This document shows positions 31,657-38,026 of a stretch of 40,327 bases of DNA, in pieces. The notes below the pieces were generated by a model. The model saw only the letters and a program-made list of their open reading frames with translations. It ran no database searches and was not told the origin of the DNA. Position numbers and translations under genes: made by a program. Within the stretch, counting starts at the first letter, position 1, and every line of letters starts with the position of its first letter. Source of the DNA: a virus; the IMG/VR virus record IMGVR_UViG_3300044799_000168, positions 1 to 40,327 of that record. One strand, 5' to 3'.

Positions 31657-32265
31657 ATGAAAGACTTGTATAGTAAAATCAGAAATATAAAATCAAACAT
31701 ACCAATTGGACAAGACGGTAATTGGAAGGTTGAGCGATTTGTTGTAGATGAAAAAGGAGCGGCGTTTCACAATCTACGAGAGGCCATAAATGGCCGTGAT
31801 AGAGAAATTGTTACCGGCACTTATACCAAACTTACCTGCAACGGCGAAATCATAATGTCCGACACACCCGCAGAAATCAGCGACCATTTACATTTTATTT
31901 GTCGAGCATCAGGAAATGTTTTGGTCAATGGTTTGGGTTTGGGGTTGGTTGTTGAGGGGTTAATGCTGAACTCGCAGGTTAAGCATATAACGGTGATAGA
32001 AATATCCCCAGAGGTTATTCGTCTTGTTGGTAGGCATCTTGGGAAAAAATACAATGGCAAATTAGAAATAATCAACGCAGACGCTTTCAGTTGGATTCCG
32101 CCTAAAGGTAAAATGATTTATGATTGTGTTTGGCACGATATTTGGCCTAACATTTGTGGGGATTATTACCCCGAAATGAAAAAGTTGCACCGAAAATACG
32201 CCCAGAAAACAAAGTGGCAGGATAGTTGGTGCAAGGAAGAAATTAGATTTAGAGCAAGAATCTAA
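31657..32265 (+). CDS. SAM-dependent methyltransferase, spermidine-synthase-like fold
   Basis: The start at 31657 has GAGGT at 5 nt; a GTG at 31639 is possible. The 202-residue product has GNVLVNGLGLGLVVEGL (glycine-rich SAM loop), ITVIEISPEVIRLVG (acidic residue binding the ribose), LEIINADAFSW and YDCVWHDIWPN. This is the class I fold as in polyamine synthases and many phage methyltransferases. The substrate is unknown. The N-terminal part has a beta-rich cap (EIVTGTYTKLTCNGEIIMSDTPAE). Confidence 0.85.
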   Translation: MKDLYSKIRNIKSNIPIGQDGNWKVERFVVDEKGAAFHNLREAINGRDREIVTGTYTKLTCNGEIIMSDTPAEISDHLHFICRASGNVLVNGLGLGLVVEGLMLNSQVKHITVIEISPEVIRLVGRHLGKKYNGKLEIINADAFSWIPPKGKMIYDCVWHDIWPNICGDYYPEMKKLHRKYAQKTKWQDSWCKEEIRFRARI

Positions 32266-32271
32266 AATGTG

Positions 32272-32288
32272 GTTTTTGAGCCAAAAAC
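32272..32288 (+). ncRNA. Perfect 7-bp hairpin after methyltransferase gene
   Basis: GTTTTTG and CAAAAAC pair around a 3-nt loop directly downstream of the methyltransferase stop; smaller pairs (AATTTT/AAAATT, CGGC/GCCG) follow up to the next ribosome-binding site. It could be a processing or pausing element. Confidence 0.4.
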
Positions 32289-32394
32289 GGCCTTTATAAG
32301 AATTTGCTAAATTTTCAGAAAATTCCGATTTTTCTCTTGATTTAATCCGGCAGTCGAGCCGATAATACTCATAGACGATTTGAAAGGTAAATAA

Positions 32395-32580
32395 ATGCAC
32401 TGCGAAAGTATAATCAAAAAGTTAATCCCAGCAAGGTCAAATCTTGCGCTTTCGCAGTGCGGAAACCTTGCTGGGCTAAACCTGTCCTGCCTGTGGCCAT
32501 CAGATTTTGCCCTCCAATACCGTAACTGGACACTGGAGATAGAATCATACCTGGCTACAGGTGGGATTTTTTATAGGTGA
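32395..32580 (+). CDS. Short hypothetical protein overlapping an RNA pseudoknot
   Basis: The 61-residue frame starts at an ATG with AAAGG upstream and ends 3 nt before the next ATG. The product has no recognisable motif; three cysteines are scattered. Almost the first half is made of two overlapping perfect inverted repeats, so coding could be secondary to structure. The close join to the next gene favours translation. Confidence 0.5.
   Translation: MHCESIIKKLIPARSNLALSQCGNLAGLNLSCLWPSDFALQYRNWTLEIESYLATGGIFYR
32397..32475 (+). ncRNA. Interleaved 12-bp and 11-bp perfect inverted repeats (pseudoknot order)
   Basis: GCACTGCGAAAG (32397-32408) pairs with 32449-32460 over 12 perfect bp. CCCAGCAAGGT (32427-32437) pairs with 32465-32475 over 11 perfect bp. 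The arms alternate (1-2-1'-2'), the order of an H-type pseudoknot. The first arm begins at the G of the start codon, so folding could block translation. Alternatively the repeats are DNA sites for a recombinase. Confidence 0.65.
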
Positions 32581-32583
32581 AAA

Positions 32584-32787
32584 ATGCTAAAAATAGAAAA
32601 TATAGAATCCTTAAATGAAAATTGCTATTATTTGCTCTCGCCAAAACAGGGATTATCCCCTTATCTGTGCGGGTGTTATCAAATTGATTCTGTTAATTGT
32701 AAAACAAAAATGTTTAGTGTCATAGGAATAATAGGCAATTGGAGATTTGATTCCTTTATCACTATTATTGATTTAGAAATAGATTAG
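32584..32787 (+). CDS. Small hypothetical protein
   Basis: The 67-residue protein starts with AGGTG upstream, 3 nt after the previous stop. It is beta-rich with three cysteines in the middle (PYLCGCYQIDSVNC) and has the look of a small OB/SH3-type fold. No family is recognised. It converges on the integrase gene. Confidence 0.65.
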   Translation: MLKIENIESLNENCYYLLSPKQGLSPYLCGCYQIDSVNCKTKMFSVIGIIGNWRFDSFITIIDLEID

Positions 32788-32796
32788 AAAATTCTT

Positions 32797-33633
32797 TTAT
32801 AAGTCCAGAACGTCAGTTGTGCCGGCAAGGTCGGCATCTTGCCAGTGAATGTAAATCATAGCGGTTGTTAAAGGTGAACTATGACCCATAAGTTTGCAAA
32901 TTGTCCCGATTGGACATCCGTTAATATGGAGTTGGTCGGCGAAATAATGACGCAGACTGTGGGGATAGAATGGTTTAATACCAGCAGCTTTGGCTGCTTT
33001 TTGGCATAGTCGCCAAAGCCAGTGGTTGCTTTTGCTCTTTAAAAATTTCATAGTAGGGTCATTTTCGAGGATAGATTTGATGGTTCGGTTAATCGGTATC
33101 GCCCGCCGCTTCCCACCCTTGCCGATAATGGTGATAAATTCACCGTTGAGATTTTCTTTAGTTAAGGCCATAAACTCTGCGGCTCGCAGGCCAGTATTTG
33201 CGAGGAGTTCAATACAGTCCTTTATATGGCCGCTTGTGGCTTTGACAATCTTACGGTACTCTTCTTGGCTTAGGATTCGCTGTCTCGGCGGTGATTTCTT
33301 CAAAGGCTCGACCTTTTTGGCGGCACTGGGAATACCGTGAATGGTTTCGACCCAACTCAAAAAAGACCTGATTGTGAACAGGCGGACGTTTCTGCTCGAT
33401 GCCTTGTAATTTTTTGCCAGGATAAACCGTTCGATAAGCTCACAGTTAATCTGGGTAACTTTACAAGTTTCAGGCAAGGTCGCTAAGAATTGCCGTATTA
33501 CCCCCGCATAGTTCAACCTTGTTTTAGGAGCAAAACGGCTAAGATGCAGCAGAAACCCATTATAAGCGCTCTCGACCGTTAGCATCCTTGCTGCCACCCT
33601 TAATTGTGTAGGCAGCATTATAAGGCGAACCAA
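32797..33633 (-). CDS. Tyrosine recombinase (integrase)
   Basis: The 278-residue protein has an N-terminal SAM-like core-binding domain (FAPKTRLNYAGVIRQFL) and a C-terminal catalytic domain. Conserved residues are visible: Arg in NTGLRAAEFMAL, Lys in GKGGKRRAIPI, HSLRHYFA, GHSSPLTTAMIYIHW. It is XerC/D-like in size. It makes the phage temperate. The start is unclear: TTG at 33633 lies only 1 nt after AGGAGG, while ATG at 33618 lies 16 nt after it. It is transcribed against the early genes. Confidence 0.9.
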   Translation of the reverse strand: MVRLIMLPTQLRVAARMLTVESAYNGFLLHLSRFAPKTRLNYAGVIRQFLATLPETCKVTQINCELIERFILAKNYKASSRNVRLFTIRSFLSWVETIHGIPSAAKKVEPLKKSPPRQRILSQEEYRKIVKATSGHIKDCIELLANTGLRAAEFMALTKENLNGEFITIIGKGGKRRAIPINRTIKSILENDPTMKFLKSKSNHWLWRLCQKAAKAAGIKPFYPHSLRHYFADQLHINGCPIGTICKLMGHSSPLTTAMIYIHWQDADLAGTTDVLDL

Positions 33634-33667
33634 ACCTCCTCGATATAGATAAATTTATTATATTTTC

Positions 33668-33747
33668 GGGGCTGGTAAGCCCAATACTACTTTGAATAAT
33701 ATTGGCGCATCACCAAACCCCACAGTTAAGCAGCTTACCTAATCCCC
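33668..33747 (+). ncRNA. Structured element in the integrase-early gene gap
   Basis: GGGG-GGTAAGC (33668-33671, 33674-33680) pairs with GCTTACC-CCCC (33733-33739, 33744-33747), and CCAATA (33681-33686) with TATTGG (33700-33705) inside. It lies between divergent genes, so it could be an attachment-site region or an operator as well as an RNA fold. Confidence 0.45.
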
Positions 33748-33790
33748 TAAAGTTCGTCAAGAGAAATTATCTAAATTAACAGGTGAAAAT

Positions 33791-34048
33791 ATGGAAAAAT
33801 TATTAAACGAAATACTAAATGTTGGTTATCAAGTTACTCTTTTTCAAAATGCTCTTGGCACAATTACTGCCAAAGCAGATGAAATTTGTGAAATAGAAGT
33901 AAACGAGAAAAATATAGAAGGTGAAGAATGGAAAGGCGAACCTGGTTTAGTCAATAAAAAACTTTATGGAGAAATTATCACAGATGGCAAAACATTAAAC
34001 GAAGCCATTAGAATGTTACACGAAAAAATTGAGATTTCTCCTCATTAG
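33791..34048 (+). CDS. Small acidic hypothetical protein
   Basis: The 85-residue protein starts with an AGGTG site upstream. It is mixed beta and helix (NVGYQVTLFQNALGTITAKAD, LYGEIITDGKTLNEAIRMLHEK) and acidic. It resembles in style the 53-residue protein at 34493. It is the first rightward gene after the integrase. No family is recognised. Confidence 0.7.
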   Translation: MEKLLNEILNVGYQVTLFQNALGTITAKADEICEIEVNEKNIEGEEWKGEPGLVNKKLYGEIITDGKTLNEAIRMLHEKIEISPH

Positions 34049-34140
34049 TTAAAAAGTTTATTAAGAGAAATTTTAACATTTTAACAAAGGCGAAAAAGAA
34101 AAAGGCAAAGCAGCTCTCTAAAAAGTAAATAGCGAATTTC

Positions 34141-34296
34141 GGCGGGCGGCGTGAGTTCCTATGTTGCGATACTTATAGAACGCTCTGGTTTGCTCTTCTT
34201 CCCGCTGATATTGTGCTGGCGGCGGCAAGCCAAAGCGATGACGAAACAGCAAACCGTAGAGCAGTTATTCGCAGCATCGTTGCGAACCTGCCCGCC
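34141..34296 (+). ncRNA. Multi-branched (four-way-junction-like) structured RNA
   Basis: A 7-bp closing stem GGCGGGC/GCCCGCC (34141-34147 with 34290-34296) encloses three helices: GTTC-CTAT/ATAGAAC (34155-34162 with 34175-34181), GCTCTGGTTTGCT/AGCAAACC-AGAGC (34182-34194 with 34248-34262, 2-nt bulge) and TTCGCA/TGCGAA (34268-34273 with 34281-34286). TGCTGGCGG/CCGCCAGCA (34214-34222 with 34292-34300) is an alternative partner for the closing strand, giving a possible switch. Confidence 0.65.
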
Positions 34297-34325
34297 AGCA
34301 TCTTTTGAGCATTACTCCTCCTCCT

Positions 34326-34356
34326 GAGTAGGGGCAGGGATGCCTTGCCCCTATTC
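34326..34356 (+). terminator. Terminator-like 11-bp hairpin
   Basis: GAGTAGGGGCA (34326-34336) pairs with TGCCCCTATTC (34346-34356), 11 pairs with one G-U around a 9-nt loop, followed by TATTTAT. The following tract is only moderately U-rich. Confidence 0.5.
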
Positions 34357-34377
34357 TATTTATCAAGGAATTAAAGA

Positions 34378-34440
34378 ATGGAATCAAAGGGGCAATGGCG
34401 TGTTACGCTTGTGCAAGTTAGGCCAGAACTGGCAGCATAG
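34378..34440 (+). CDS. 20-residue peptide frame with own ribosome-binding site
   Basis: An ATG at 34378 with AAGGA 9 nt upstream opens a 20-codon frame (MESKGQWRVTLVQ..., stop at 34438-34440). It lies inside the 5' half of a hairpin and may be a leader peptide or a chance frame. Confidence 0.3.
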   Translation: MESKGQWRVTLVQVRPELAA

Positions 34441-34453
34441 TCATTGCCCCCTT
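34387..34453 (+). ncRNA. Structured element with 11-bp closing stem
   Basis: AAGGGGCAATG (34387-34397) pairs with CATTGCCCC(C)TT (34442-34453, one bulged C). Inside, GCGT/ACGC and GCCA/TGGC form small hairpins. It directly follows the 34326-34356 hairpin. Confidence 0.5.
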
Positions 34454-34492
34454 ATTTGAAATTTATCGGCAAAGCCGAAGAAAGGGAAAAAA

Positions 34493-34654
34493 ATGACTGT
34501 GAGACGAATTCTTCAATTACTTGAAAAATATCCCAAAGAGGCCAAAGTGTATTTTACTGTGGAAAAAGAAGGTGGAATCATAATTAGTGAAGGAAGTTTA
34601 AGTTCCATAACCGAAGAAGCGGAAGAAAAATGGATTGACCTTAAAATAATCTAA
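34493..34654 (+). CDS. Small hypothetical protein
   Basis: The 53-residue frame has GAAAGGG upstream. The sequence is well formed (MTVRRILQLLEKYPKEAKVYFTVEK...ITEEAEEKWIDLKII): a helix, a strand pair and an acidic end. No family is recognised. Confidence 0.65.
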   Translation: MTVRRILQLLEKYPKEAKVYFTVEKEGGIIISEGSLSSITEEAEEKWIDLKII

Positions 34655-34663
34655 TTGGCCTAA

Positions 34664-34720
34664 TCAAATCGTAAGATTTGACTCTTAAACCTTCGCAGGG
34701 CTACTTAGGTTAAACCCTGC
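34664..34720 (+). ncRNA. Two consecutive hairpins upstream of the 34742 gene
   Basis: TCAAATC/GATTTGA (34664-34681) has a GTAA tetraloop and 7 perfect bp. GCAGGG/CCCTGC (34695-34700 with 34715-34720) follows. Both lie between the 34654 stop and the next ribosome-binding site. Confidence 0.5.
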
Positions 34721-34741
34721 TGAATTTGAAAGGATAGAAAA

Positions 34742-35029
34742 ATGCCCTCTAAATTTTATAAAGATGAAAGTAGAAAAGATTGGTATGACGAACTTTGCCC
34801 AACACAGCAACTAACCTGTGATAAAATTCAACTCGGTGCACTTTTGCGTATTGCCGATGCCACCGAAGTTATGGCTAAAAATCACCAGCAACTTATTGAT
34901 GAGCGGAATAACTACAAGCGATGGTATGAAAGCGAAAGGCAAACAACAGAAAAACTTGTTCGCCGAATATCCGGCTTGCGTGGTTATATCAAAAGGATAA
35001 ACAAATCCCGAAAGTTGAGGAAACAATGA
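34742..35029 (+). CDS. Small basic coiled-coil hypothetical protein
   Basis: The 95-residue protein follows GAAAGGATAG. It has an N-terminal SKFYKDESRKDWYDELCP segment and a long basic coiled coil (ADATEVMAKNHQQLIDERNNYKRWYESERQTTEKLVRRI). It ends KSRKLRKQ. Its stop overlaps a 15-codon frame. No family is recognised. Confidence 0.7.
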   Translation: MPSKFYKDESRKDWYDELCPTQQLTCDKIQLGALLRIADATEVMAKNHQQLIDERNNYKRWYESERQTTEKLVRRISGLRGYIKRINKSRKLRKQ

Positions 35030-35073
35030 CCGAAGAACTCCGCAAATTGCGGGAAGAAAGGAGAATTTTATGA
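35026..35073 (+). CDS. 15-residue bridging frame between two genes
   Basis: ATG at 35026 overlaps the preceding stop (ATGA), and its own TGA (35071-35073) overlaps the ATG of the next gene. The 15 residues (MTEELRKLREERRIL) form a charged helix. It contains the GAAAGGAG site of the next gene. It could serve to carry ribosomes across by coupled translation. Confidence 0.45.
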   Translation: MTEELRKLREERRIL

Positions 35074-35660
35074 AAGTCGAAACTTACGAATGCGAAGAAA
35101 CCAAAATGGAAGTTCCACAAGAAAGCGAGGAGGCAGTCAGATTGATAGACGAACTTGGTCTTGAAGGACAGCAAGTTCTTGTCTCAAAGAAAAAAGATGC
35201 TACGGAAATTCAGCGATGTCCTTATCGAAAAATCAGGGCGGATGAAGAATTTGTATATCGGTTGTTATGTCCCCAATCAATAGAATTAAAAAGATTTGAT
35301 GAAATGCCTATCCCTCTGCGTGTTTTACAGGTAATTGCTCACGCTAAATCGCTTAATATATTCCAAACATTTCAGATTTGGTGCGCAAGAGGAGCAATCA
35401 AAGACCCCGTGCTTGTTGCTTCGACCAAAGATTATATTTATAGCAGCGACAGGGACACTTTTATTCTTGCCAGATGGGGCGAGGAGTTAGATGAATTTGC
35501 CGTATTACTTAAAAAGGCGATTGAGAAATGGAAAGAAAAAGCAAAATCAACCATTGCCAAATGTATAGTTAAAGCCAATCAGGATTTACAGCTAATAGAT
35601 TTTTTAGACGCTGAAAGCATAATCAGCAAAAATGAACCGTATTACAATGGATTGTCTTAA
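35070..35660 (+). CDS. Hypothetical early protein
   Basis: The 196-residue protein starts with AAAGGAG upstream. It has an acidic N-terminus, a basic RCPYRKIRADEEFVYRLLCPQ core with cysteines, a helical IPLRVLQVIAHAKSL segment, and a long helix KKAIEKWKEKAKSTIAKCIVKANQDLQLIDFL. No enzyme motif is visible. It may be an early regulator. The function is unknown. Confidence 0.75.
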   Translation: MKVETYECEETKMEVPQESEEAVRLIDELGLEGQQVLVSKKKDATEIQRCPYRKIRADEEFVYRLLCPQSIELKRFDEMPIPLRVLQVIAHAKSLNIFQTFQIWCARGAIKDPVLVASTKDYIYSSDRDTFILARWGEELDEFAVLLKKAIEKWKEKAKSTIAKCIVKANQDLQLIDFLDAESIISKNEPYYNGLS

Positions 35661-35673
35661 TATCAGAAGATAT

Positions 35674-35741
35674 AGCAGATGCAGCCCGTAAAACTTCCGT
35701 AGTCCCGTCTAAATCCGGCAAGCCGGTGGGGTGCGTCTGCT
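35674..35741 (+). ncRNA. Terminator-like structured element
   Basis: AGCAGATGCA (35674-35683) pairs with TGCGTCTGCT (35732-35741) over 10 bp (one G-U), extended after a G-G mismatch by CCC/GGG. A CCGG-CAAG-CCGG hairpin lies inside. Five T follow the stem, as in an intrinsic terminator, directly before the next ribosome-binding site. Confidence 0.6.
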
Positions 35742-35759
35742 TTTTGAAGGGGTAAAAGA

Positions 35760-35945
35760 ATGAAAGAAATAGGTAAATACTTTTTAGTTAGAGTTGGTTG
35801 GCGTTGCAATATGTGTGGCAAGATGTTTTGGACGAACAAAAAAACAAAACCCCATTGTGCATCTGCTCCTTATCTTTTTAGTGATAAAACAATTTGCGAA
35901 ATTCCCAAAAGTATTGCTTTGAGATTAAAAAAGGCTAATCAATGA
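35760..35945 (+). CDS. Small zinc-knuckle protein
   Basis: The 61-residue protein starts with AAGGGG upstream. It has WRCNMCGKMFW at residues 14-24 and PHCASAPYLFSDKTIC, which is a four-Cys/His arrangement. The C-terminus is basic. Its stop overlaps the next start (ATGA). The role is unknown. Confidence 0.7.
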   Translation: MKEIGKYFLVRVGWRCNMCGKMFWTNKKTKPHCASAPYLFSDKTICEIPKSIALRLKKANQ

Positions 35946-36304
35946 AACTTATCGAAATCACAGAGAGTCATAACCGCCTACGAATAACCTGCGTGATTCT
36001 ATTGGTCATCATTGCTTGCAATGAATTGGTCATCATTGCTTGCAATGAAGTTGAACGGCACAAGGCCAGACGACCTATTATGCTACCGAATTACACAGTC
36101 GAAAAGCAAATAAGGAGTTTGCAACGCAGGGTCGGCGCAAAAGAAGATGGTATCGTTGGCTATGAAACTTTGACCAAAATCAATGCCGCAATCACCGCCG
36201 AGCGAAAGAAAGCAGAAATAGAAAAGTCCAGTGAAATGGCAGAACATTATTTTGTAGGTCAGCAAGCGGAATTTGAGAAAGCAAAGAAGGAGTTAGGTAA
36301 ATGA
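35942..36304 (+). CDS. Membrane/lipoprotein-like protein with peptidoglycan-binding domain
   Basis: The 120-residue protein has a hydrophobic N-terminus (RITCVILLVIIAC) with a lipobox-like IIAC, then the same eight residues repeated (LVIIACNE twice) because of a tandem DNA duplication. Residues about 50-80 match a peptidoglycan-binding 1 repeat (VEKQIRSLQRRVGAKEDGIVGYETLTKIN). A charged helical tail follows. It could be a lipoprotein at the cell wall for exclusion of other phages or a spanin-like part; there is no lytic domain. Confidence 0.7.
   Translation: MKLIEITESHNRLRITCVILLVIIACNELVIIACNEVERHKARRPIMLPNYTVEKQIRSLQRRVGAKEDGIVGYETLTKINAAITAERKKAEIEKSSEMAEHYFVGQQAEFEKAKKELGK
36001..36048 (+). 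repeat. 24-bp perfect tandem duplication
   Basis: Bases 36001-36024 are repeated exactly at 36025-36048. The unit contains the palindrome CATTGCTTGCAATG. It is in frame and duplicates eight residues, including the lipobox cysteine. Exact identity suggests a recent event. Confidence 0.95.
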
Positions 36305-36546
36305 GACAGATAAAATTCAGAGGCAAGCGAAAAGACAACAAAAAAGTCTGGGTATATGGTGGCTTATTCTTTATTGGTGAACGAGCATTTATAGTTACGG
36401 ACTGTGCGGAACTTGGCATAACACCTTATAAAAATGAAGTTCTTTATGGTTTTATTGAAGTTATCCCTGAAACTGTCGGTCAGTTCACCGGCCTTCTCGA
36501 TAAAAACGGTAAGGAAATATACGAATTGCTAAAGGATAACCAATGA
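36301..36546 (+). CDS. YopX-family protein
   Basis: The 81-residue protein starts in an ATGA overlap. It has the YopX pattern: MRQIKFRGKRKDNKKVWVYG at the start, and PETVGQFTGLLDKNGKEIYELL at the end (the family ends TVGQFTGLxDKNGKxIYEGD). YopX proteins are common in temperate phages, with no known activity. The last D of the family motif is missing. Confidence 0.9.
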   Translation: MRQIKFRGKRKDNKKVWVYGGLFFIGERAFIVTDCAELGITPYKNEVLYGFIEVIPETVGQFTGLLDKNGKEIYELLKDNQ

Positions 36547-36899
36547 CCGAATCTTCAATAAAAACTTTATTTGACCAGCCGCCTTTGGCCAGAAATACTG
36601 ACCCAATAACCAGCCATATTGCGGCGGACAAGATAATTGAATCGGGCGAGTTAAGTGCACAAGAGGAAATGGTTTATGATATATTGAAAAAATACAACAA
36701 CCCAAATGGTTTTACGGTCAAAGAACCTTCACATTATCGCAGTGATAGTTTTTATTTTATGCTTCAACGCCGCCTATCTGGCCTTGCCCGCAAAGGGTGT
36801 ATTGAATTTCTCACAACTGACGGCAGGTGGGTGAAAATTTTGGACGAAAACAATCGGCCTGCCACAAGGGATGGCTGCCGAATTATTAGAGCAGTGTGA
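36543..36899 (+). CDS. Winged-helix-like phage protein
   Basis: The 118-residue protein starts in an ATGA overlap. N-terminal ARNTDPITSHIAADKIIESGELSAQEEMVYDILKKYN and FMLQRRLSGLARKGCIEFLTTDGRW follow a small winged-helix pattern common in lambdoid-type early regions. It may bind DNA as a regulator. A lysogeny-control role is possible, as no other repressor is visible, but it is not supported by sequence alone. Confidence 0.65.
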   Translation: MTESSIKTLFDQPPLARNTDPITSHIAADKIIESGELSAQEEMVYDILKKYNNPNGFTVKEPSHYRSDSFYFMLQRRLSGLARKGCIEFLTTDGRWVKILDENNRPATRDGCRIIRAV

Positions 36900-36906
36900 G
36901 GTATTT

Positions 36907-37044
36907 ATGAGAAATCCTAACGAGCCGAACTGTTCCGATTGTTGGGAAAAAGACAAGGAAAACTGTCCGCATAAAGAAGAGTGCATTGCAGAGGTAATAA
37001 ATAAACAAGATGAATTCAGAGAAGAAAGGAGAAGTGAAAAATGA
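36907..37044 (+). CDS. Small Cys-rich protein
   Basis: The 45-residue frame starts at 36907 and its TGA overlaps the next ATG (ATGA). It has CSDCW at residues 9-13 and CPHKEEC at 20-26, a compact four-cysteine knuckle, then a charged helix. The ribosome-binding site (GAGG) is 6 nt upstream. Coupling to the nuclease gene supports it. Confidence 0.65.
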   Translation: MRNPNEPNCSDCWEKDKENCPHKEECIAEVINKQDEFREERRSEK

Positions 37045-37862
37045 AGATTAAAATATCAGCAGGATTTTCAGGTGTGATTGCAACAGGTTCTTTTCAAAAT
37101 GCACGACCAAGTTATACGGCAGAAGTGGAAATTGAAACAAATGTATCCAAACCAGTTGATGTTATAGATGCTTGGCAGAAAGAACTTCAGGAAGTTTGCT
37201 ATCGAAACTTTAAGCAAGATGAACAGACTCAAACCATAGAAAGAATACAGAGGGAACGCACAGATTTCAGAATGTATGGTGATTTTCCGTCTGTAACATC
37301 CATTCTTAATTGGGATGCTGATTTTTGGGTAACTATCGTAGAACTTCAACAATATGCTTCTCAGGGCAGTCTCATTCACGCCCAAGTTGCTGAATTTATA
37401 GAAACTGGCGAATGGAAACCTGTCGAAAAGATAGATGGGACTTGGTCTGATTTGATTATAGTAAAACAAGGCAAACTTCAATTACCGATTGAAGGATGGA
37501 GTTTCCCTGATTTTCTCAAGAAATATCCGATTGAGAAAATGGTTTGCGGCGAGCCGATTGTAAGTAATGAGTATCGTTTCGGCGGCACACCGGACATAAG
37601 AGTTTGTTACTACGAAGGGAAAAAGACCCTTGCGGATGTTAAAAGAACCCCGCAAAAACTCAAAGATTTCAAACAGATTGCCGCTTATGTTATCGCCGAA
37701 GAAGAAAACGGCGAAAGTCCTTACGAGCAAATGATGGTGATTCCGCTTAACGACAAGACCCAACAGGGTTTTTCCAAACCGATTATCTCAACAGAAATTA
37801 GTCAGTATAAACAGATGTTTCTCAAAGACAGAGAAAACTTCAAAAAGCGATATGGAATTTAA
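37041..37862 (+). CDS. RecB-like PD-(D/E)XK exonuclease
   Basis: The 273-residue protein has the RecB/Cas4-like nuclease motifs. SQGSLIHAQVAEFIETGEW near residue 112 is the G-x-x-x-H helix; EYRFGGTPDIRVCYYEGKKTLADVKRTPQKLKDFKQIAAYVIAEEE holds the catalytic E-x(n)-G-x-P-D and D-x-K and the Q-x-x-x-Y motif. The N-terminal 90 residues are beta-rich and specific. It overlaps the zinc-knuckle gene and lies one gene before SSB. It probably processes DNA ends for recombination. Confidence 0.85.
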   Translation: MKIKISAGFSGVIATGSFQNARPSYTAEVEIETNVSKPVDVIDAWQKELQEVCYRNFKQDEQTQTIERIQRERTDFRMYGDFPSVTSILNWDADFWVTIVELQQYASQGSLIHAQVAEFIETGEWKPVEKIDGTWSDLIIVKQGKLQLPIEGWSFPDFLKKYPIEKMVCGEPIVSNEYRFGGTPDIRVCYYEGKKTLADVKRTPQKLKDFKQIAAYVIAEEENGESPYEQMMVIPLNDKTQQGFSKPIISTEISQYKQMFLKDRENFKKRYGI

Positions 37863-37864
37863 TT

Positions 37865-38026
37865 ATGAAAAACGGTCGTGATGAATGGCGAAATAACGGA
37901 TGTCCTAAATGTGCCAAAATGACTACTGATAGATTGTGTCCCAAATGCGAAATCGAAATGTGCGAAGCAGCCATTTTGTCAAATATGAATAGAATCGAAC
38001 AATTAAAAAAGGAGATTCAAAAATGA
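37865..38026 (+). CDS. Small zinc-ribbon protein
   Basis: The 53-residue frame starts 2 nt after the nuclease stop and overlaps the SSB start by 4 nt. It has CPKCAKM near residue 13 and CPKCEIEMC near 25, a two-knuckle zinc ribbon, then a helix (NRIEQLKKEIQK). It lies between nuclease and SSB, so it may assist recombination. That is an inference from context. Confidence 0.7.
   Translation: MKNGRDEWRNNGCPKCAKMTTDRLCPKCEIEMCEAAILSNMNRIEQLKKEIQK

Larger units (their letters stand above)
34049..34492 (+). other. 444-base region with no clear protein gene, dense in RNA structure
   Basis: This gap contains the four-way element (34141-34296), an 11-bp hairpin (34326-34356) and an 11-bp stem (34387-34453). 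Small frames exist (34238-34327, 29 codons; 34378-34440, 20 codons) but only the second has a recognisable ribosome-binding site. It is the longest gap in the early arm. Confidence 0.6.

Noticed and set aside
32421-32481. Integron attC-like site around the inverted repeat (GTTAATC ... GCTAAAC)
   Set aside because: The outer boxes are in the wrong orientation (GTT outside-left, AAC outside-right) and no integron integrase features are present.
34238-34327. 29-codon frame starting inside the four-way RNA element
   Set aside because: No ribosome-binding site, and it is read through the structured element; listed only in the gap description.
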